This document shows positions 26,009 to 33,811 of a DNA stretch of 64,000 nucleotides, piece after piece. The stretch is from Mycobacterium sp. 852002-40037_SCH5390672 (GTDB taxonomy: Bacteria > Actinomycetota > Actinomycetes > Mycobacteriales > Mycobacteriaceae): assembly GCF_001665875.1 (NCBI RefSeq), contig NZ_LZTA01000122.1, positions 62,001 to 126,000 of the forward strand, in the 5' to 3' direction. The first letter of the stretch is position 1. Each line of letters begins with the position of its first letter. The position numbers were made by a program, and so were the translations under genes. Below the pieces are notes generated by a model that was not told the DNA's origin, did not search any database, and worked only from the letters and a program-made list of their open reading frames with translations.

Positions 26009-26839
26009 TCAGGCGAGCAACTCGCCGCGCAGGCGTTCCACGTCCGCCTCGCTGACACCCGCGTCGCGCAGGTAGGCGTCCAACGACCCGAATTCCTCGT
26101 CGATCGTTTGACGGGCGGTGGCCAGGTACTCCTCCCGGACCCCGAGCACGCCGTCGGATAGCCGCGCCTCGGTCCAGGTGACCACCTCTGGGGTCAATTC
26201 GGTGTCCTGACGCTGGGCGATCATCGCCGAGATCTGTGCCCGCAATTGCGGAGCGGCGTCATTGCTGCGCAGGAAGTCGGCGACGATGATGTCGCGATCG
26301 ACACCGATCGCTTCGAGCACCGTCGCCACCACGAAGCCGGTGCGGTCCTTGCCCGCAAAGCAGTGCGTCAGCACCGGGCGCCCGGCGGCCAGCAGCGAGA
26401 TGACCCGGTGCAGGGCCCGCTGCGCCCCGTTTCGTGTTGGGAATTGCCGGTATTCGTCGATCATGTAGCGGCTGGCGGCTGCGTTGACAGACTGCTCCGA
26501 TTCGTCGGCACCCTCGCCGGTCAGCAGCCGCTGGAAGGCGTGCTCGTGTGGGGCCTGATCGTCGGTCCCGGCCTCCTGTTCGCCCAGATCCGGGAAGGGC
26601 AGCAGGTGCACCTCGACGCCGTCGGGAACCAATCCCGGGCCGCGCCGGGCAACCTCCCGGGTCGCGCGCAGGTCGGCGACGTCGGTGATGCCCAGCCGGG
26701 TCAAGGTCGCCCGGCCCTCGTCGTCGAGCCCGCTCAGTTCGCCGGAACGGAACAACCGCCCCGGCCGCAACCCGGATGCGCCGTCGGCGACATCACGAAA
26801 GTTCCACGCGCCGGACAGTTCTCGCAGAGCCTCAGTCAT
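26009..26839 (-). CDS. ptbB: Triple-specificity protein tyrosine phosphatase PtpB
   Basis: A 276-residue phosphatase, the same length as PtpB (Rv0153c) of M. tuberculosis, a secreted virulence factor that acts on host phosphoproteins and phosphoinositides. The P-loop HCFAGKDRTGF gives Cys160 and Arg166. The N-terminal WNFRDVADGASGLRPGRLFRSGEL block is characteristic. No signal peptide is visible, in keeping with that family. The start overlaps the end of fadE2 by 8 bp, so both are translated from one message. Confidence 0.95.
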   Translation of the reverse strand: MTEALRELSGAWNFRDVADGASGLRPGRLFRSGELSGLDDEGRATLTRLGITDVADLRATREVARRGPGLVPDGVEVHLLPFPDLGEQEAGTDDQAPHEHAFQRLLTGEGADESEQSVNAAASRYMIDEYRQFPTRNGAQRALHRVISLLAAGRPVLTHCFAGKDRTGFVVATVLEAIGVDRDIIVADFLRSNDAAPQLRAQISAMIAQRQDTELTPEVVTWTEARLSDGVLGVREEYLATARQTIDEEFGSLDAYLRDAGVSEADVERLRGELLA

Positions 26840-28064
26840 GCGCGGTGACCGCCGCGGCGAGCGCGGATTTCTCCTTGCCGAGCTCGGCGCGCGCGATGGT
26901 CCGCATGTGCACCTCGTCCGGGCCGTCGAAGATCCGCATGGCGCGATGCCAGCCGTAGAGACGGGCCAGCACCGTGTCGTCGCTGACACCGGCGGCGCCG
27001 TGCACCTGAATGGCACGGTCGATGACGTCGCACGCCACCCGCGGCGCCACCGCCTTGATTTGGGAGACCAGTAGATGCGCGGCTTTGTTGCCGTGTTGGT
27101 CGATGGTCCACGCCGCCTTCTCGCACAGCAGCCGCGCCTGGTCGATTTCGTTGCGAGACTTGGCGATTGACTCTCGCACCACACCCTGCTCGGCCAGCGG
27201 ACGGCCGAACGCGATCCGCTTGGAGGCCCGGTCGGACATCAGGGCCAGCGCGCGTTCGGCACCACCGAGCGCGCGCATGCAGTGGTGGATGCGGCCCGGG
27301 CCCAGCCGGGCCTGCGCGATGGCGAAGCCGCCGCCCTCCTCGCCGAGCAGATTGGTGACCGGCACCCGCACGTTTTCGTAAGTGATCTCGCAGTGCCCGT
27401 GCTGGTCCTGCCAGCCGAACACCGGCGTGGAGCGCACCACCGTCACGCCCGGGGTGTCCATCGGCACCAGCACCATCGACTGCTGTTGGTGGCTGGCCGC
27501 GTCGGGGTTGGTGCGGCCCATCACGATCAGAATCTTGCAGCGCGGGTCGGCCGCCCCCGAAGTCCACCACTTGCGCCCGTTGATCACGTAGTCGCCGCCG
27601 TCGCGCACGATCGAGGTCTCGATGTTGCGCGCGTCGCTGCTGGCCACCGCGGGCTCGGTCATCGAAAAGGCGCTGCGGATCTCGCCATTGAGCAACGGCT
27701 CGAGCCATTGCTTGCGCTGCTCCTCGGTGGCGAACAGGTGCAGGGTCTCCATGTTGCCGGTGTCGGGCGCCGCGCAGTTGAGCGCCTCGGGGGCGATCTC
27801 CAGGCTCCAGCCGGTGATCTCGGCCAGCGGCGCGTATTCCAGATTGGTCAGGCCCGACTCGGCCGGCAGGAAGAGGTTCCACAGGCCCTGTTTTTTCGCC
27901 TGGGTTTTCAGCTCCTCGACAACCGGTGGCACGGTGTGGTCGTGCGGACCGGCTTCGTGACGGAACTTGTCGTAATCGGCCTCGGCCGCAAACACATACT
28001 CGGTCATGAATTCGGACAGCCGCTTGTGGTAGTCGCTGGCCTTGGCCGACATCGCGAAGTCCAT
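26832..28064 (-). CDS. fadE2: Acyl-CoA dehydrogenase FadE2
   Basis: A 410-residue flavin acyl-CoA dehydrogenase of the larger ACAD10/11-like type. It contains FSMTEPAVASSDARNIETSIVRDGGDYVINGRKWWTSGAADPRCKI (FAD and substrate contacts), QVHGAAGVSDDTVLA and RIFDGPDEVHMRTIAR. The start is ATG 28064 (MDFAMSAKAS); ATG 28076 would add four residues. It is followed directly by ptbB in an operon, as Rv0154c-Rv0153c are in M. tuberculosis. It would perform the first oxidation of beta-oxidation for an unidentified acyl-CoA. Confidence 0.9.
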   Translation of the reverse strand: MDFAMSAKASDYHKRLSEFMTEYVFAAEADYDKFRHEAGPHDHTVPPVVEELKTQAKKQGLWNLFLPAESGLTNLEYAPLAEITGWSLEIAPEALNCAAPDTGNMETLHLFATEEQRKQWLEPLLNGEIRSAFSMTEPAVASSDARNIETSIVRDGGDYVINGRKWWTSGAADPRCKILIVMGRTNPDAASHQQQSMVLVPMDTPGVTVVRSTPVFGWQDQHGHCEITYENVRVPVTNLLGEEGGGFAIAQARLGPGRIHHCMRALGGAERALALMSDRASKRIAFGRPLAEQGVVRESIAKSRNEIDQARLLCEKAAWTIDQHGNKAAHLLVSQIKAVAPRVACDVIDRAIQVHGAAGVSDDTVLARLYGWHRAMRIFDGPDEVHMRTIARAELGKEKSALAAAVTAHD

Positions 28065-28190
28065 GCCCGTCACCATAGGACACGTGTCGAGTCGGGCGAG
28101 TTTCCGGTCGCCGGCGCGACGCTGAATCGACGGTGAAGACACCCGGTGTGGGCTCAAGTTGCCGGCCGCGCTGCGCGCACCATGGACATC

Positions 28191-28661
28191 ATGACCGACA
28201 GCTCGCAAGCCCGCCCCCCGTTCCCGCCGTTCACCCGGGAAACCGCGATCCAGAAGGTGCAGGCGGCCGAGGATGCCTGGAATACCTGCGATCCCCGACG
28301 CGTCAGCCTGGCTTACACGGTCGACTCGCAGTGGCGCAATCGCGGCGAACACGTCGTGGGCCGCGATGAGATCGTGGCGTTTTTGACCCGCAAGTGGCAG
28401 CGCGAACTCGATTACTCGCTGCGCAAGAGCCTTTGGGACTTCCACGACAACCGCATCGCGGTGCGGTTCCAGTACGAGTGCCGCGACCAGTCCGGCCAGT
28501 GGTACCGCAGCTACGGCAACGAGCTGTGGGAGTTCACCGAGTCGGGGCTGATGGCGCGCCGCGAGGCGAGCATCAACGACGTGCCGATCGAGCAATCGCA
28601 GCGGCGCTACTTCGGGCCCCGTCCGGAATCCGAACACGGCCACGACATCCCGTTGTGGTAG
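28191..28661 (+). CDS. DUF1348 (NTF2-like) protein
   Basis: A 156-residue protein of the DUF1348 family: PPFPPFTRETAIQKVQAAEDAWNTCDPRRVSLAYTVDSQWRNRGEHVVGRDEIVAFLTRKWQRELDYSLRKSLWDFHDNRIAVRFQYEC. It has a SnoaL-like fold with many conserved aromatic residues, but the function is unknown. ATG 28191 is one of three close in-frame starts (28182 is another). It diverges from fadE2. The stop codon lies inside the first copy of a 22-bp direct repeat. Confidence 0.8.
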   Translation: MTDSSQARPPFPPFTRETAIQKVQAAEDAWNTCDPRRVSLAYTVDSQWRNRGEHVVGRDEIVAFLTRKWQRELDYSLRKSLWDFHDNRIAVRFQYECRDQSGQWYRSYGNELWEFTESGLMARREASINDVPIEQSQRRYFGPRPESEHGHDIPLW

Positions 28662-28681
28662 TCGCGCAATCGAACTTGGCG
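28660..28681. repeat. 22-bp direct repeat, copy 1
   Basis: This begins with the last bases of the DUF1348 stop codon (AGTCGCGC) and ends CTTGGCG. It is identical over 22 bp to 28718-28739, with 58 bp between starts. Confidence 0.8.
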
Positions 28682-28717
28682 TGGTGACGATGCGGCCGGC
28701 GTAGCCGGGTGCGGAGG

Positions 28718-28739
28718 AGTCGCGCAATCGAACTTGGCG
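28718..28739. repeat. 22-bp direct repeat, copy 2
   Basis: This is identical to 28660-28681. The 36 bases between the two copies are unrelated, so this is a duplicated short element or a recombination scar, not a tandem repeat. Confidence 0.8.
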
Positions 28740-28752
28740 CAACAACGGTGTC

Positions 28753-28766
28753 TTGTGACGTCACAA
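28753..28766. promoter_or_regulatory. 14-bp perfect palindrome TTGTGAC-GTCACAA
   Basis: TTGTGACGTCACAA is fully self-complementary. It recalls half-sites of cAMP receptor protein (TGTGA/TCACA), but the two half-sites are 2 bp apart and not the usual 6, so another dimeric regulator is as likely. It lies 211 bp before pntAa. Confidence 0.4.
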
Positions 28767-28828
28767 CGGCGCGGGCGCTACTGCATCGCCTCGCGGGGGC
28801 GAACCATCGACCGGGGTCGATCGACCGC

Positions 28829-28846
28829 GGCCGGGGTATCCCGGCC
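28829..28846. terminator. GC-rich stem-loop (7-bp stem, 4-nt loop)
   Basis: GGCCGGG-GTAT-CCCGGCC is a perfect 7-4-7 hairpin. No T-run follows, as is common for mycobacterial terminators, so it could end the DUF1348 transcript or be an attenuator for pntAa. Assignment as a terminator is tentative. Confidence 0.35.
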
Positions 28847-28976
28847 TCGGGCGGCCCAGAGCCGATCACACGTCCATGGTGAAACCTGGTTAAGGTAGCG
28901 AAGCGCGCGGCCGAGCCGGCGCCACGTCCATCGGCAGGGACAGTACGAGAAAGTACGGAAAGTAGATGTACGCGCC

Positions 28977-30077
28977 ATGACAAATGCGCAGACGACGGTA
29001 GGAGTGGTCGCCGAATCCGGCGCCGACGAGCGGCGGGTCGCGCTGGTGCCGAAGGCGGTGGCGTCGCTGGTGGGCAGCGGCGTGGCGGTAGTGGTCGAGT
29101 CCGGTGCGGGCGAGCGGGCCCTGCTGCCCGACGCGCTCTACACCGAGGCCGGGGCCGGCATCGGGGACGCGTGGGCCGCCGATGTGGTGGTTAAGGTGGC
29201 GCCGCCGACGCAGGCCGAGGTCGCCAAGTTGCGCAGCGGTCAGACGCTGATCGGTTTCCTCGCGCCGCGCAACGCCGACAACTCGATCGACGCGTTGAAG
29301 CAGGCGGGTGTGCAGGCGTTCGCGCTGGAGGCCATTCCGCGGATCTCGCGGGCCCAGGCGATGGATGCGCTGTCGTCACAAGGCAACGTGGCCGGTTACA
29401 AGGCCGTGCTGCTGGCGGCTTCGGAGTCGACCCGGTTCTTCCCGATGCTGACGACGGCGGCCGGCACCGTGAAGCCGGCCACCGTGCTGGTGCTCGGCGT
29501 CGGGGTGGCCGGTCTGCAGGCGCTGGCCACCGCCAAGCGGCTGGGCGCACGCACCACGGGCTACGACGTCCGCCCCGAGGTGGCCGACCAGGTGCGCTCG
29601 GTGGGCGCCCAGTGGCTCGACATCGGCATCGACGCGTCCGGCGAGGGCGGCTACGCGCGTGAGCTCACCGACGAGGAGCGCGCCCAGCAACAGAAGTCCC
29701 TGGAAAAGGCGATCAGCGGATTCGACGTCGTGATCACCACGGCGTTGGTGCCGGGCCGCCCGGCGCCGCGTCTGGTCACCGCGGCGGCGGTGGAAGCGAT
29801 GAAGCCCGGCAGCGTGGTGGTGGACCTGGCCGGAGAGACCGGGGGAAACTGCGAGCTCACCGAGCCCGGCCAGACGGTCGTCAAGCACGACGTCACCATC
29901 GCGTCGCCCCTGAACCTGCCGGCGACCATGCCCGAGCACGCCAGCGAGCTCTACAGCAAGAACATCACCGCACTGCTGGACTTGCTGCTCACCGACGGCA
30001 AGCTGGCCCCCGACTTCGACGACCAGGTCGTCGCCGAGTCATGCGTGACGCGCCAGACTCCCGGGAAGGATTCCTAG
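28977..30077 (+). CDS. pntAa: NAD(P) transhydrogenase alpha subunit, domain I (PntAa)
   Basis: A 366-residue NAD(H)-binding subunit of the proton-translocating transhydrogenase. It begins TVGVVAESGADERRVALVPKAV (alanine-dehydrogenase/PNT N-domain), then VLVLGVGVAGLQALATAKRLGARTTGYDVRPEVADQVRSVGAQWLD (NAD-binding) and the RPAPRLVTAAAVEAMKPGSVVVDLAGETGGNCE mobile-loop region. Together with PntAb and PntB it interconverts NADH+NADP+ and NADPH+NAD+, coupled to proton movement. The three genes are adjacent or overlapping. The length matches Rv0155. Confidence 0.95.
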   Translation: MTNAQTTVGVVAESGADERRVALVPKAVASLVGSGVAVVVESGAGERALLPDALYTEAGAGIGDAWAADVVVKVAPPTQAEVAKLRSGQTLIGFLAPRNADNSIDALKQAGVQAFALEAIPRISRAQAMDALSSQGNVAGYKAVLLAASESTRFFPMLTTAAGTVKPATVLVLGVGVAGLQALATAKRLGARTTGYDVRPEVADQVRSVGAQWLDIGIDASGEGGYARELTDEERAQQQKSLEKAISGFDVVITTALVPGRPAPRLVTAAAVEAMKPGSVVVDLAGETGGNCELTEPGQTVVKHDVTIASPLNLPATMPEHASELYSKNITALLDLLLTDGKLAPDFDDQVVAESCVTRQTPGKDS

Positions 30078-30407
30078 ATGTACGACGAACTCTTGGCCAA
30101 CCTGGCGATCCTGGTGCTCTCCGGATTCGTCGGGTTCGCAGTCATTTCCAAGGTGCCCAACACGCTGCACACCCCACTGATGTCGGGCACCAACGCCATC
30201 CACGGCATCGTGGTGCTGGGCGCGCTGGTGGTGTTCGGCTCGGTTGAGCACCCCTCGCTGGCGGTGCAGATCATCCTGTTCGTCGCGGTGGTGTTCGGCA
30301 CGCTGAACGTCATCGGCGGCTTCATCGTCACCGACCGGATGCTGGGCATGTTCAAGGGCAAAAAGAAGCCCGTGCCCGCGAAGATTGAGGAGCCGGCGGC
30401 CAAATGA
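30078..30407 (+). CDS. pntAb: NAD(P) transhydrogenase alpha subunit, membrane part (PntAb)
   Basis: A 109-residue membrane subunit with three to four hydrophobic helices (LLANLAILVLSGFVGFAVISKV, TPLMSGTNAIHGIVVLGALVVFG, SLAVQIILFVAVVFGTLNVIGGFIVTDRML). The conserved LHTPLMSGTNAIHGIV block is diagnostic. It starts directly after the pntAa stop and overlaps pntB by 4 bp. It provides part of the proton channel. Confidence 0.95.
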   Translation: MYDELLANLAILVLSGFVGFAVISKVPNTLHTPLMSGTNAIHGIVVLGALVVFGSVEHPSLAVQIILFVAVVFGTLNVIGGFIVTDRMLGMFKGKKKPVPAKIEEPAAK

Positions 30408-31840
30408 ACTACTTGGTAATCGGCCTGTACATCATTTCCTTCGCCCTCTTCATCTATGGCTTGATGGGCCTGACCGGACCCAAGACGGCGGTGCGGGGCA
30501 ACCTGATCGCCGCGGTGGGAATGGCGCTGGCGGTGGCTGCGACGCTGATCAAGATCCGCCACACCGACCAATGGATCCTGATCATCGCCGGCCTGGTGGT
30601 GGGCGTCGTGCTCGGTGTCCCGCCGGCCCGCTACACCAAAATGACCGCCATGCCGCAGTTGGTGGCGTTCTTCAACGGCGTGGGCGGTGGCACGGTCGCG
30701 CTGATCGCGCTTGCGGAATTCATGGATACCAAAGGCTTTTCGGCCTTCCAGCACGGTGAATCCCCGACCGTGCACATCGTGGTGGCCTCGTTGTTCGCCG
30801 CGATCATCGGGTCGATCTCGTTCTGGGGATCGATCATCGCGTTCGGCAAGTTGCAAGAGATCATCCCCGGCAAGCCGATCGGCTTAGGCAAGGCCCAGCA
30901 ACTGATCAACTTGCTGCTGCTGGCGGCCGCCGTGGTCGCCGCGGTGGTCATCGGTCTGCACGCCCATCCCGGCCCTCCCGGCGGGACAGCCGGAGCATCA
31001 CTGTGGTGGATGATCGGGCTGCTCGCCGCCGCGGGTGTGCTGGGTCTGATGGTGGTGCTGCCCATCGGCGGCGCCGACATGCCGGTGGTCATCTCGCTGC
31101 TGAACGCGATGACCGGGCTTTCGGCCGCGGCCGCGGGTCTGGCGCTGAACAACACCGCGATGATCGTGGCGGGCATGATCGTCGGCGCGTCGGGTTCGAT
31201 CCTGACCAACCTGATGGCCAAGGCCATGAACCGTTCCATCCCGGCGATCGTTGCCGGCGGCTTCGGCGGTGGGGGGGTCGCCCCCAGCGGCGGTGACGGC
31301 GGTGACAAGACCGTCAAGGCCACCTCGGCCGCCGACGCCGCGATCCAGATGGCCTACGCCAACCAGGTGATCGTGGTGCCCGGCTACGGCCTGGCCGTCG
31401 CGCAGGCTCAGCACGCCGTCAAGGACATGGCGGCCCTGCTGGAGGACAAGGGCGTGGAGGTCAAGTACGCGATCCACCCGGTGGCGGGCCGGATGCCCGG
31501 GCACATGAACGTGTTGCTGGCCGAGGCCGAGGTCGACTACGACGCCATGAAGGACATGGACGACATCAACGACGAATTCGCCCGCACCGACGTTGCGATC
31601 GTCATCGGCGCCAACGATGTCACCAACCCGGCGGCCCGCAACGACGCGTCCAGCCCGATCTATGGCATGCCGATTCTCAACGTGGACAAGGCCAAGTCGG
31701 TAATTGTGCTCAAGCGGTCGATGAACTCCGGCTTCGCCGGCATCGACAACCCGTTGTTCTACGGCGAGGGCACCAGCATGCTGTTCGGTGACGCGAAGAA
31801 ATCGGTGACCGAGGTCGCCGAGGAGCTCAAAGCGCTGTAG
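30404..31840 (+). CDS. pntB: NAD(P) transhydrogenase beta subunit (PntB)
   Basis: A 478-residue subunit: an N-terminal membrane domain (about eight helices, residues 1-280) and a C-terminal NADP(H)-binding domain (GYGLAVAQAQHAVKDMAALLEDKGVEVKYAIHPVAGRMPGHMNVLLAEAEVDYD ... VIVLKRSMNSGFAGIDNPLFYGEGTSMLFGDAKKSV). The ATGA overlap with pntAb couples translation. It completes the transhydrogenase; the length is close to Rv0157. Confidence 0.95.
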   Translation: MNYLVIGLYIISFALFIYGLMGLTGPKTAVRGNLIAAVGMALAVAATLIKIRHTDQWILIIAGLVVGVVLGVPPARYTKMTAMPQLVAFFNGVGGGTVALIALAEFMDTKGFSAFQHGESPTVHIVVASLFAAIIGSISFWGSIIAFGKLQEIIPGKPIGLGKAQQLINLLLLAAAVVAAVVIGLHAHPGPPGGTAGASLWWMIGLLAAAGVLGLMVVLPIGGADMPVVISLLNAMTGLSAAAAGLALNNTAMIVAGMIVGASGSILTNLMAKAMNRSIPAIVAGGFGGGGVAPSGGDGGDKTVKATSAADAAIQMAYANQVIVVPGYGLAVAQAQHAVKDMAALLEDKGVEVKYAIHPVAGRMPGHMNVLLAEAEVDYDAMKDMDDINDEFARTDVAIVIGANDVTNPAARNDASSPIYGMPILNVDKAKSVIVLKRSMNSGFAGIDNPLFYGEGTSMLFGDAKKSVTEVAEELKAL

Positions 31841-31885
31841 TCGAGCAATTCAGGTACGCCCAAAGGCGTCTTGTGCGCTGGGAGT

Positions 31886-32011
31886 TTAGACGGGCGGGTA
31901 TGCCGGCGGCGGGTATCCGTTCCCGTCGGTGACCCCACGCAAGCCCCAGGTCAGGTATCGCATGAAGAACTCGATCTCGTCGCTTCCGTCGTAATCCGGA
32001 CTCGGATCCAT
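31886..32011 (-). CDS. Small hypothetical protein (Rv0157A-like position)
   Basis: A 41-residue acidic peptide, MDPSPDYDGSDEIEFFMRYLTWGLRGVTDGNGYPPPAYPPV, that ends in a proline/tyrosine-rich tail. It is not similar to a domain I know. GAGAGGTGG lies 5 nt before ATG 32011 and supports this start; ATG 32032 would add seven residues. In M. tuberculosis a small gene (Rv0157A) lies at the same place between pntB and the TetR gene, which supports its reality. Confidence 0.55.
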   Translation of the reverse strand: MDPSPDYDGSDEIEFFMRYLTWGLRGVTDGNGYPPPAYPPV

Positions 32012-32090
32012 CGGCCCCACCTCTCGACTCATCTCGTTCAATGAGGAGTCTAGTCGCATACGCGCCACGTGACACCCGGCGTTTTGCATA

Positions 32091-32106
32091 AACTGTCCAA
32101 CCAGTT
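32091..32106. promoter_or_regulatory. Inverted repeat AACTG-N6-CAGTT upstream of TetR gene
   Basis: AACTGTCCAACCAGTT has perfect 5-bp arms around 6 bp, 64 bp before the TetR start. It shares the ACTGTC and AGTTG blocks with the larger palindrome at 33763-33789, which suggests a common regulator (inference). Confidence 0.4.
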
Positions 32107-32169
32107 GATTGATAGCTATTCTGGGCCGAACCGGCCCTGGCCTGGCCATACCGACGATAGTGAGAACAG

Positions 32170-32805
32170 ATGCCCACCGACAGCATCACCCCGAATGGGC
32201 TGACCCGGCGCGAAGAGTTGCTGGCGGTTGCCACCAAGCTGTTTGCGGCGCGCGGCTATCACGGCACCCGGATGGACGATGTGGCCGACGTGATCGGTCT
32301 GAACAAGGCGACCGTCTATCACTATTACGCCAGCAAGTCGCTGATCCTGTTCGACATCTATCGGCAGGCCGCCGAGGGCACGCTGGCCGCCGTGCACGAC
32401 GACCCGTCCTGGACGGCGCGCGAGGCGCTCTACCAGTACACCGTCCGGCTGCTCACGGGCATCGCCAGCGACCCGGAGCGTGCCGCGGTGTACTTCCAGG
32501 AGCAGCCGTACATCACCGAATGGTTCACCAGTGAGCAGGTCGCCGAGGTCCGCGAGAAGGAGGCTCAGGTCTACCACCACGTGCACGGCCTGATCGACCG
32601 CGGGATCGCCAACGGTGAGTTCTACCAGTGCGACTCACATGTGCTGGCGCTGGGCTACATCGGCATGACGCTGGGCAGCTACCGCTGGCTGCGGCCCAGC
32701 GGACGGCGCTCGGCCAAGGAGATCGCCGCCGAATTCAGCACCGCACTGCTGCGTGGGCTGATCCGCGACGAAGGCATCCGCACGACCTCACCGCTGGGAC
32801 CCTAG
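32170..32805 (+). CDS. TetR-family regulator (Rv0158-like)
   Basis: A 211-residue repressor. The helix-turn-helix is ELLAVATKLFAARGYHGTRMDDVADVIGLNKATVYHYYASKSLILFDIY, close to the FadR/KstR-like group that regulates lipid metabolism. Its C-terminal domain is typical TetR_C. The gene converges on the hydrolase gene with a 4-bp overlap. The palindrome at 32091-32106 and the one at 33763-33789 are candidate targets. Confidence 0.85.
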   Translation: MPTDSITPNGLTRREELLAVATKLFAARGYHGTRMDDVADVIGLNKATVYHYYASKSLILFDIYRQAAEGTLAAVHDDPSWTAREALYQYTVRLLTGIASDPERAAVYFQEQPYITEWFTSEQVAEVREKEAQVYHHVHGLIDRGIANGEFYQCDSHVLALGYIGMTLGSYRWLRPSGRRSAKEIAAEFSTALLRGLIRDEGIRTTSPLGP

Positions 32806-33701
32806 GCGCGCGCACCTTTCAGGTGCTTATCGAGGAACGCGAGCTGGTCGGCGACCACACGGTCGAAGGCGTCGTCGACATAGATCGCGAAATGGCCCTC
32901 GGGATACAGCTTGACCTCGCCGCGGGGGGCTTTCGCCGCGTGGCGCAGCGTCGCCGCCGCGGGGGCCACCGAGTCGGCTTCGCACACGCAGAACAGGATC
33001 GGGCAGGCGATTTTGGGCGTGGCGCGACCTGGGCGATAGGTGAAGACCTGCAACGCGATTCGGGCGGCGACCTCATTGGGTAGTTCGACCCCCTCGGGCA
33101 CCAGCCGCAGGTAGCCCGCATACGCGTCGGGCGTGTTCATCAACGCGACCTCGCCGGGCTTGCCGACGGTCGCGACCATCACCGGCGGCCTGCCCCGCCG
33201 GCGTGCAAGCAGGTCGCGCACCGCTCGGGCGGTGATGCGCGCGACGATCAACGGGTTGGTGATGGTGCGTGCCGACGCGAGGCCGTCGGTGAAGGGACAC
33301 TGGGCGACGGCCGCGGCGATGCCCGGCAGCCGGGCCGCCGTGGCGATCACGTGGCCGCCGGCAAAAGAAGTGCCCCACAACCCGATTCGGTCGGGGTCGA
33401 TCCCCGGGACGGTGCGGGCGTAGGCGACGGCCGCGGCCCAGTCGGCGAGCTGCATGCCGACGTCGAGGACTTGCCGCGGCCGGCCGTCGCTGTCGCCGAA
33501 GTTGCGGTAGTCGAACACCAGGCAGGCGTACCCGGCCGCGCTGAAACGCTCGGCATAGGCGTCCAGCCGCATAGTCCGCACCGCTCCCAGGCCGTGCGCC
33601 ATCACCAGCAGCGGGGCGGGTCCACCGCCCGGGGGCCGGTAGAGCCAGGCGCTGATCAGGTCGTCGCCGGACGGGAACCGAAGGTCTTCGCGTTGCGTCA
33701 T
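32802..33701 (-). CDS. Alpha/beta hydrolase (dienelactone hydrolase/acetyl-esterase-like)
   Basis: A 299-residue hydrolase. It has LLVMAHGLGAVRTM (oxyanion region), the nucleophile elbow GTSFAGG, the acid in CEADSVAP and the base in EGHFAIYVD. The central insert (residues 150-220) is a lid of unknown specificity. It diverges from the DAPDH-like gene; the gap between them holds a 27-bp imperfect palindrome. The substrate is unknown. Confidence 0.8.
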   Translation of the reverse strand: MTQREDLRFPSGDDLISAWLYRPPGGGPAPLLVMAHGLGAVRTMRLDAYAERFSAAGYACLVFDYRNFGDSDGRPRQVLDVGMQLADWAAAVAYARTVPGIDPDRIGLWGTSFAGGHVIATAARLPGIAAAVAQCPFTDGLASARTITNPLIVARITARAVRDLLARRRGRPPVMVATVGKPGEVALMNTPDAYAGYLRLVPEGVELPNEVAARIALQVFTYRPGRATPKIACPILFCVCEADSVAPAAATLRHAAKAPRGEVKLYPEGHFAIYVDDAFDRVVADQLAFLDKHLKGARA

Positions 33702-33762
33702 CAGCGATTGATTCTGCCCCGCGGACCGCTGCCCGTCCCGCAGGTATGCTCCCCAAAATTTA

Positions 33763-33789
33763 TGGACTACTGTCTAGAAAAGTTGTCCA
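33763..33789. promoter_or_regulatory. 27-bp imperfect palindrome in divergent promoter
   Basis: The outer arms are TGGAC and GTCCA, followed inwards by matching ACT/AGT triplets; 9 of 13 base pairs can form. It lies between the hydrolase start (33701, minus) and the DAPDH-like start (33812, plus), so one bound regulator could control both. Confidence 0.5.
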
Positions 33790-33811
33790 GGTTCGAGGGA
33801 CGGAGACTCTC

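Larger units (their letters stand above)
28662..28976. other. Non-coding gap upstream of pntAa, rich in inverted repeats
   Basis: No gene is recognised in this 315-bp gap. It holds most of copy 1 and all of copy 2 of a 22-bp direct repeat, a 14-bp palindrome (28753-28766), a 12-bp palindrome GGTCGATCGACC (28815-28826) and a GC-rich stem-loop (28829-28846). The last 50 bases should contain the pntAa leader; GGAAAGTAG near 28960 could serve as its ribosome site. Confidence 0.6.

Noticed and set aside
28753..28766. TTGTGACGTCACAA as a genuine CRP site
   Set aside because: The half-sites are 2 bp apart, not 6, so it is kept only as an unassigned palindrome.
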